A stretch of DNA of 45,026 nucleotides from positions 739,418-784,443 of the forward strand of contig NZ_CM001466.1 of the NCBI RefSeq assembly GCF_000231055.2. The letters run 5' to 3'. Below, one piece after another: positions 39,617 to 45,026 of the stretch. This stretch comes from Saccharomonospora azurea NA-128 (lineage in GTDB: Bacteria; Actinomycetota; Actinomycetes; Mycobacteriales; Pseudonocardiaceae). The notes under the pieces were generated by a model. That model was given only the letters and a program-made list of their open reading frames with translations. It had not been told where the DNA came from and did no database searches. The translations under genes and the position numbers were made by a program. The stretch's first letter is position 1; every line of letters starts with the position of its first letter.

Positions 39617-42600
39617 CGGTGCCTCACCCCGCGTCCACAGAGGTCGAGCAGGGCGGTGACGTCGGCGTCGAGCACACCCGGGTCGGCCAGCGCACGCAGG
39701 GCCTCCCACAGCGTGGCGGCCAGCGCCTCGGCGTCGACCCGGGTCACCGCGCCACGACGCCACGCCACGATGCCGCGCCAGCCCTTCCCCTCCGGCATGA
39801 GGGTGACCGTCACCGGGTGGTGGGTGAACTCGCGGAACCGCGTGCCCACCACGCGCAGCCCCGGAGCGGGCTCGGCGAGGGCGTCGGGGTCCACCGGATA
39901 GTTCTCGAACACGAGGAGGCTGTCGACCAGGCGCCGCAGGCCGGTGGCGCGTTCGAGCTCGGCGAGCTCGACGGCGTGTCGGCCTTCGAGGGCCTGCTGC
40001 CGCGCCTGTACCGCGCCGAACGCCTCGGCGGCCGTTCCGGTGAGCCGCGTCCGCACGGGCACGGTGTTGGCGAGCAACCCGACGATGTGTTCCACGCCGT
40101 CCACGTCCGGGGTCCGCCCGGACACCATCGTGCCGAAACACACGTCGCGACGCCCGGACCACGCCGCCAGCACTGCCGCCCACGCGCCGTTGACGAGCGT
40201 GCCCGCGGTCAACCCGCGGGCCGCCGCGACCTCGGTCAGGCGGCGCACCAGCTCCGGCTCGACCTCGAACACGACCGGGGCGGGATGGGCCGCTCCGGTG
40301 TCGAGCGCGGCAGTGTCGCCGACGAGGTAATCCCCCTCGCCCAGGCCCGCGAGTTCGCCCTGCCAGGCGGCGAGGTCGGCGTCGCGGTCCCGCTCGGCCA
40401 GCCAGCGCAGGTACCGGGTGAACGGCACGGGCGCGGGCAGCGTCCGCGCCGGGTCGGCACCCGTGGTGCGCGCCGTGTAGGCGGCGAAGATCTCCCCGAG
40501 CATCCTCGGCGCGGACCAGCCGTCGGAGAGGACGTGGTGGCTGGTGAGCACGAGCTCCACGCGCCGCGCGTCGCGACGGACGACGGTGAGCCGGATCGGC
40601 GCTCCGGCGGCGAGGTCGAATCGCTCGGCGAAGTCGTTCGCGAGGAGCTCGTCGACTCTCCGCTCCTGCTCGTCCACATCGGATACGTCGGACAGGTCGA
40701 CGTAGCGGCAGTCCGGGGCCGCGTCGGCGAGGAGCACCTGCACCGAGTCCAGCCCCGGCTCGTCGGGGAACGCGGCACCCAGGTTGGCGTGCCGGGCCAC
40801 CAGGTCGGCTGCCGCCGCGTGCAGGGCCGGCACGTCCACCTCGCCGGAGTGGGCGTCGAGCGAGAACGCCGCCTGCACGGTGTACGGGTCGACCCCGCCG
40901 ACCGACGCGCGCGTGTGCTCCAGCATCAGCCGCTGCAACGGGCTCAGCGGCAGCACGTCGACGACGCGATAGCGCTGTTCGAGCCGGTCCACCGCGGACT
41001 GGTCGAGGTGGGCCAGCGGGAAGTCCGACGGCGTGTGCCCTGCGCCAGCCGGCAGGTCCGGGTCGGCGGCGAGCGTCGCGAGCTGCTCGCGCAACGCCTC
41101 CCCCAGCGCGGCGATCTCGTTGTCGGTGAACAGCGCGCGCGGCCACGTGAGGCGGGCGTGCAACGTCGCGCCGTCGCCGTCGTCCCACGCCATGGCGTCC
41201 ACCATGAGGCCGAAGGGCATGGGCAGGGCGTCGCCTCCGGAGCCGAACGGGGTCGCGCCGGGCGGCGCCTGCCACGGTCGTTCGGTCTGCGGCGCGGGCG
41301 GGAACTGGCCCAGGTAGTTCCAGCTCACCTGCGGCCGTGGCGCCGACAGCAGCTCGGGTTCCCCCGCGGCGGCCAGGATTCCGTGCCCCAGCCCGTCGCC
41401 GTGGGCGCGCAGCTGCTCCTTCACCGCCTTCACCGCGGCGGCGGACGTCTCCTCGGGCGCCGTGAGGTGCGCCGGGTACACGGCGGTGAACCACCCCACC
41501 GTCCGCGACAGGTCCACCTCGCCCGTCCCGTCGGGCCGGTGCGCGGGCCTGCCGTGGCTCTCGAGTGCGACGACGAGCTCCGGTGCCCGGTCGCGCCACT
41601 GTGCGACGGCGCGGAGGAACGCGGTGAGCAGGACTGCGTCCGGCGTCGTGTGGAACGCCGCGGGCAGCGTCGTCAGCAGGGTGCGCGTGAGCTCCGGAGT
41701 CAGCTGGAGCTCGTGGTGCACCGCGGTGGCCGCCGTGTCGCGCGCCGGGTCGAACGGGACGGCCGACAGCGGCTTCCCGCCGAGACCGTCGACCACCCGC
41801 TTCCAGTGCGGCGACTCCGTCCGCCGTTGGTCCGCCGCGGCACGCAGGGCCCGGGTCCAGCCGAGGAACGACGTTCCGCTCCCCGCCGTGCTCGGGCTCT
41901 CCGCACCGGAGGACACGGCGGCGTAGGCCTGGGCCAGGTCGTCGATCAGGATGCGCCAGGACACCCCGTCGACCAGCAGGTGGTGGGCGACGAGGACCAG
42001 CCTGCCGAGCTCGTCCGGCCCGCGGTCCACCCACACGGCACGCAGGAGCGGTCCGCGCCACAGGTCCAGCTCGCCGCGCGCGGCGGCGATCCGCGCGTCG
42101 ACGATCTCCCGCACGTCCTCACCGGGCCGGGCGACGACGTGGGTGAGCACGTCGGCCGCCGTCACCGCGCCGGGCGCGGGGATGCGCAACACCGGCTCGT
42201 CGCCACCGTGCGCGAGGTGTGCGCGCAGGACGGCGTGGCGCGTGAGCAGACCGTCGAGCACGGCGCGCCACACCTCGGGCGAACCGCCCGCCGGGACGCA
42301 GAGCTCGGTCCACTGGCAGAAGTCCCGCGCCGCGTCCAGGCCCTGGGGCGTGTCGGCGCAGCGGCGGAGCAGGTCGAGCATCACCGGGGTGAGCGGGGCG
42401 TCCCCGGTCGCGGGGCCCGTGAGGTCGTCGGTGGTCTCGCCCTCCTCGGCGCAGCGGGCGGCGATACCGGCCAGCGTGACGCCGTCGAGCACGTCGCGGG
42501 GACGCAGCCGCAGGCCGTGCCGCCGAGCCCGCGACACCAGCTGGAGCGACACGATGCTGTCGCCGCCGATCTCCAGGAACCGGTCGTCGAGCCCGACGTC

Positions 42601-45026
42601 GTCGGTGCCGAGAAGCTCGCGCACGAGGCGCAGCAACACCTCCTCCGCCCGCGTTTCCGGCTCCCGTGCCGGGCGGGCCGGGCCACGCTCCGGTGCGGGC
42701 AGCGCAGCCTCGTCGAGCTTGCCGCCCGGCGTGAGCGGCAGCCGGTCCAGCGCCACGAAGGCCGTGGGAACGAGGTGGTCGGGCAACTCGGCGAGCAGGT
42801 CCTCACGCAGCCGTTCCGGGTCGAACGTCGCCTCCCCGGCGGGGATGACGTACCCGACGAGCCGGCGTTCGCGGTCGTCGCGCACCACGACGGCGCACCC
42901 GCGCACGTCCGGGTGGCTGCTGAGCGCCGACTCGATCTCGCCCAGCTCGATGCGGAACCCACGGATCTTGACCTGCCGGTCGGCCCGCCCGAGGAAGACG
43001 AGCTGCCCGTCCGGGCGCCAGGCCACCAGGTCACCGGTGCGGTACATCCGCGCGCCGGGCTGGTCGGCGAACGGGTCGGCGACGAACGCCTGCGCGGTGC
43101 GCCCGGGCAGACCCAGGTAGCCGCGGGCGAGCTTCGGCCCCCCGAGGTACAGCTCGCCGATCACGCCGACGCCCACCGGTCGCAACGCCTCGTCGAGGAC
43201 GTAGGCGTGGACGTTCGGGTCGGGCCGCCCGATGGGGACGGTGCCGGACTCGCCGGGTTCGTACCGCCAGGTCACCGAGTTGATCGTGACCTCGGTCGGG
43301 CCGTAGGCGTTGAACAGCGCGCGGCGTCCCTCACCCCAGCGGCGGGCGAGTTCGGGGTCGAGCCGCTCGGCGCCGACGACGAAGAACACGTCCTCGTCCA
43401 CCGTGCGGTCCTCCGGCATGGCCGCGAGGAACGACGGCAGCAGGTTCACCCCGGTGACGCGGTGCTCGGCGATGTAGTCGAGCAGCTCGTCCCCGGGCAC
43501 CCGCACCTCCTCCGGTGCGACGACGAGCGTGCCTCCGGACAGCAGCGGCACCATCGTCTGCCAGAACGCCACGTCGAAACTCGTCGACGCGAAGTGGAGG
43601 TACCGGTCGTGCTCGGTGACCCCGACGACGTCCTCCTGCAATGAGACCAGGTCGGGCACACCGCGGTGCGGCACGGCGACGCCCTTCGGCTTACCGGTGG
43701 TGCCGGACGTGTAGACGACGTAGGCCAGCGAGTCCTCGGCCAGCCCCGCCCGCGCGTGCTCGGGGTCGGTGTCGCGGTTCGGATCGGCCGCGGGCATCGC
43801 CGGATCGCCGAGCACGTGCGGGTCGTCCACGCGCACCATCGGGGCGGCGGGGTCGCCCGGCACGGTGCCGCCGAGCGTCTCCAGGGCCGCGGCGTCGGTG
43901 ACGAACGCCGTGGGCCGGGCGTCGCCGACCATGTAGGCGAGGCGCTCGGCCGGGTAGCTCGGGTCGAGCGGCAGGTACACCGCGCCCGCCTTCAGCACAC
44001 CGAACAGGGCCACGATCATCTCGACGTCGCGCCCCAGCAGCACACCCACGGGGTCCTCCCGCCGGACTCCGGCGGCTAGCAGCGCGTGCGCGAGCCGGTT
44101 GGCCAGCCGGTCGAGCTCGGCGTAGGTGAGCCGCCGGTCGCGGCACACGACGGCCTCGGCGTCGGGCTTGCGCCGTACCCAGCGGCCGAACTCGGTCAAA
44201 CACGAATCCCGTCGCCGGGTCGAGGCACCGGCGCCGAGCCGCACCATCCGCGCGGTCTCCTCCGCGTCGAGCGTCGGCACCCGCCCCACGGGGCGGTCGG
44301 CGTCCGCGACGATCTCCCGCAGCAGCGTGTGCAGCCAGCGGCCGTAGTCGCGGACGGTGTCCTCGGAGAAGGCGTGCGGCTGGTACCCGAACCCCACGGT
44401 GATCTCGTCCTCGGGGATCACGACGACCGTCAACGGGTAGTGGGTCGCGTCGGTGATGTGGACGCCGGACAGCTCCAGTCCCGGCGCCACGGGCATCGAG
44501 CCCCGGCCGGAGAACGGGAAGTTCTCCATCACGAGCATCGTGTCGAACAGCTCCTGCACGCCCACCGCGCGCTGGATGTCCGGCAGCCCGAGGTGATGGT
44601 GCTCCGTGAGGGCGACCGACTCCTCATGCACGCGGGCGAGCAGGTCGGCCACCCGCTGCCGGGGGCTGCACCGCACCCGCACCGGGATGGTGTTGCCGAG
44701 CTGACCGACCATCGACTCCACGCCGTCGACCTCGGCGGGCCGTCCGGACACGGGGCAGCCGAAGACGACGTCACGGCGCCGGGTGAGCCTGCCCAGCAGC
44801 AGGCCCCACGCCGTCTGGAACACGGTCGTCACCGTGACGCCCCGCTCGCGCGTGAACGTGCGGAGCCGGTCACTGAACGCGCGGCCGAGCTCGACTGTCA
44901 CGCGTCCCGGGCGGTCCACCCTCGTCGGCGCGGTCGCCGGGGCGAGTCGCGTTCCCTCGTCGACCCCGGCGAGCGCCTCCCGCCACGCCGTCCGCGCGAC
45001 GTCGCGGTCGCGCTCGGCCAGCCACT
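39613..45026 (-). CDS. Non-ribosomal peptide synthetase, C(partial)-A-T-E-C, 5' end cut by window edge
   Basis: At least 1,800 residues are visible; the start lies beyond the right edge. Domain order: the end of a condensation domain (to about 44260); an adenylation domain (A3 YTSGTTGKPKGVAVPH, A5 NAYGPTEVTI, A7 YRTGDLVAWRPDGQ, A10 LPLTPGGKLDEA); a carrier domain with the GGDSIVSL Ser near 42557; an epimerisation domain with HHLLVDGVSW; and a terminal condensation domain with SHHVLSDGWS. It ends there without a carrier or thioesterase. My eye-alignment of the A-domain pocket gives D-V-W-N-V-G-A-I-N-K, which is closest, from memory, to Arg-type and Thr-type codes. With entA and the exporter this points to a catechol peptide siderophore containing a D-residue. 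The stop overlaps the exporter start. Confidence 0.95.
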   Translation of the reverse strand, partial: WLAERDRDVARTAWREALAGVDEGTRLAPATAPTRVDRPGRVTVELGRAFSDRLRTFTRERGVTVTTVFQTAWGLLLGRLTRRRDVVFGCPVSGRPAEVDGVESMVGQLGNTIPVRVRCSPRQRVADLLARVHEESVALTEHHHLGLPDIQRAVGVQELFDTMLVMENFPFSGRGSMPVAPGLELSGVHITDATHYPLTVVVIPEDEITVGFGYQPHAFSEDTVRDYGRWLHTLLREIVADADRPVGRVPTLDAEETARMVRLGAGASTRRRDSCLTEFGRWVRRKPDAEAVVCRDRRLTYAELDRLANRLAHALLAAGVRREDPVGVLLGRDVEMIVALFGVLKAGAVYLPLDPSYPAERLAYMVGDARPTAFVTDAAALETLGGTVPGDPAAPMVRVDDPHVLGDPAMPAADPNRDTDPEHARAGLAEDSLAYVVYTSGTTGKPKGVAVPHRGVPDLVSLQEDVVGVTEHDRYLHFASTSFDVAFWQTMVPLLSGGTLVVAPEEVRVPGDELLDYIAEHRVTGVNLLPSFLAAMPEDRTVDEDVFFVVGAERLDPELARRWGEGRRALFNAYGPTEVTINSVTWRYEPGESGTVPIGRPDPNVHAYVLDEALRPVGVGVIGELYLGGPKLARGYLGLPGRTAQAFVADPFADQPGARMYRTGDLVAWRPDGQLVFLGRADRQVKIRGFRIELGEIESALSSHPDVRGCAVVVRDDRERRLVGYVIPAGEATFDPERLREDLLAELPDHLVPTAFVALDRLPLTPGGKLDEAALPAPERGPARPAREPETRAEEVLLRLVRELLGTDDVGLDDRFLEIGGDSIVSLQLVSRARRHGLRLRPRDVLDGVTLAGIAARCAEEGETTDDLTGPATGDAPLTPVMLDLLRRCADTPQGLDAARDFCQWTELCVPAGGSPEVWRAVLDGLLTRHAVLRAHLAHGGDEPVLRIPAPGAVTAADVLTHVVARPGEDVREIVDARIAAARGELDLWRGPLLRAVWVDRGPDELGRLVLVAHHLLVDGVSWRILIDDLAQAYAAVSSGAESPSTAGSGTSFLGWTRALRAAADQRRTESPHWKRVVDGLGGKPLSAVPFDPARDTAATAVHHELQLTPELTRTLLTTLPAAFHTTPDAVLLTAFLRAVAQWRDRAPELVVALESHGRPAHRPDGTGEVDLSRTVGWFTAVYPAHLTAPEETSAAAVKAVKEQLRAHGDGLGHGILAAAGEPELLSAPRPQVSWNYLGQFPPAPQTERPWQAPPGATPFGSGGDALPMPFGLMVDAMAWDDGDGATLHARLTWPRALFTDNEIAALGEALREQLATLAADPDLPAGAGHTPSDFPLAHLDQSAVDRLEQRYRVVDVLPLSPLQRLMLEHTRASVGGVDPYTVQAAFSLDAHSGEVDVPALHAAAADLVARHANLGAAFPDEPGLDSVQVLLADAAPDCRYVDLSDVSDVDEQERRVDELLANDFAERFDLAAGAPIRLTVVRRDARRVELVLTSHHVLSDGWSAPRMLGEIFAAYTARTTGADPARTLPAPVPFTRYLRWLAERDRDADLAAWQGELAGLGEGDYLVGDTAALDTGAAHPAPVVFEVEPELVRRLTEVAAARGLTAGTLVNGAWAAVLAAWSGRRDVCFGTMVSGRTPDVDGVEHIVGLLANTVPVRTRLTGTAAEAFGAVQARQQALEGRHAVELAELERATGLRRLVDSLLVFENYPVDPDALAEPAPGLRVVGTRFREFTHHPVTVTLMPEGKGWRGIVAWRRGAVTRVDAEALAATLWEALRALADPGVLDADVTALLDLCGRGVRHR

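Noticed and set aside
38171-42061. Apparent 1,296-residue fusion of the exporter with an upstream Arg/Gly/Ala-rich region
   Set aside because: The upstream part is an out-of-frame shadow of the NRPS; the ATG at 39616 overlaps the NRPS stop and starts a normal DHA2 protein.
1-45026. tRNA, rRNA, insertion sequence, prophage or attachment site
   Set aside because: None was recognised by eye on either strand; a covariance-model and transposase search would be needed to exclude small ones.

Overview
The window comes from a very GC-rich actinomycete chromosome, most likely a spore-forming member of the Pseudonocardiaceae (Saccharomonospora, Prauserella or Amycolatopsis-like; this is inference). 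The support is a whiE-type spore-pigment polyketide locus, an EspC/WXG type VII secretion substrate trio, a Spo0M protein, GTG starts, many ATGA/GTGA overlaps and many small actinobacterial families. Both ends cut a gene: the left edge truncates a chain-length factor and the right edge truncates a large NRPS.

Left part (1-6.9 kb). A leftward operon resembles the start of whiE: flavodoxin-like protein, ABM-fold protein, SchA/CurD protein, cupin, ketosynthase alpha and chain-length factor. Behind it, on the same strand, lie three regulators (MarR, TetR, MarR). The chain-length factor carries Ser where the family has its hallmark Gln. HtpG follows, with a perfect 17-bp hairpin after its stop.

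Middle part (9-24 kb). This holds a secreted C39-type peptidase, a GNAT enzyme, a divergent second-type ClpS/DUF2017 pair, a LuxR-type regulator facing an HTH-only LysR protein across an inverted-repeat-rich gap, an MmcQ/YjbR protein, Spo0M, and a TsuA/YeeE sulfur transporter. Next comes a probable aromatic-acid module: MhpA-like FAD monooxygenase and odd MBL hydrolase, divergent from an MHS-family transporter. A HAD phosphatase, a VOC protein, an OhrR-like MarR, small zinc-ribbon and DUF5313 proteins, and a broken DUF3040 gene follow.

Right part (24.6-45 kb). There is an exported M14 carboxypeptidase, a Tat-exported M23 endopeptidase with two peptidoglycan-binding domains, a methyltransferase, a LysR/EamA/NAD-binding divergent unit, a DHA2 exporter, a DUF4232 lipoprotein, a YbjN-like chaperone, the type VII secretion trio and two DUF1990-like genes. 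The last 7.5 kb is the edge of a catecholate siderophore cluster: 2,3-dihydro-2,3-dihydroxybenzoate dehydrogenase facing a DHA2 exporter and an NRPS that ends C-A-T-E-C without thioesterase. This suggests a 2,3-dihydroxybenzoyl peptide with a D-amino acid.

No rRNA, tRNA, CRISPR array, transposase or integrase was recognised. The most unusual items are the ClpS/DUF2017 paralog pair, the HTH-only LysR protein with an AT-hook-like tail, the Gln-to-Ser chain-length factor, the MBL enzyme with a broken metal motif, and the NRPS ending in a condensation domain.
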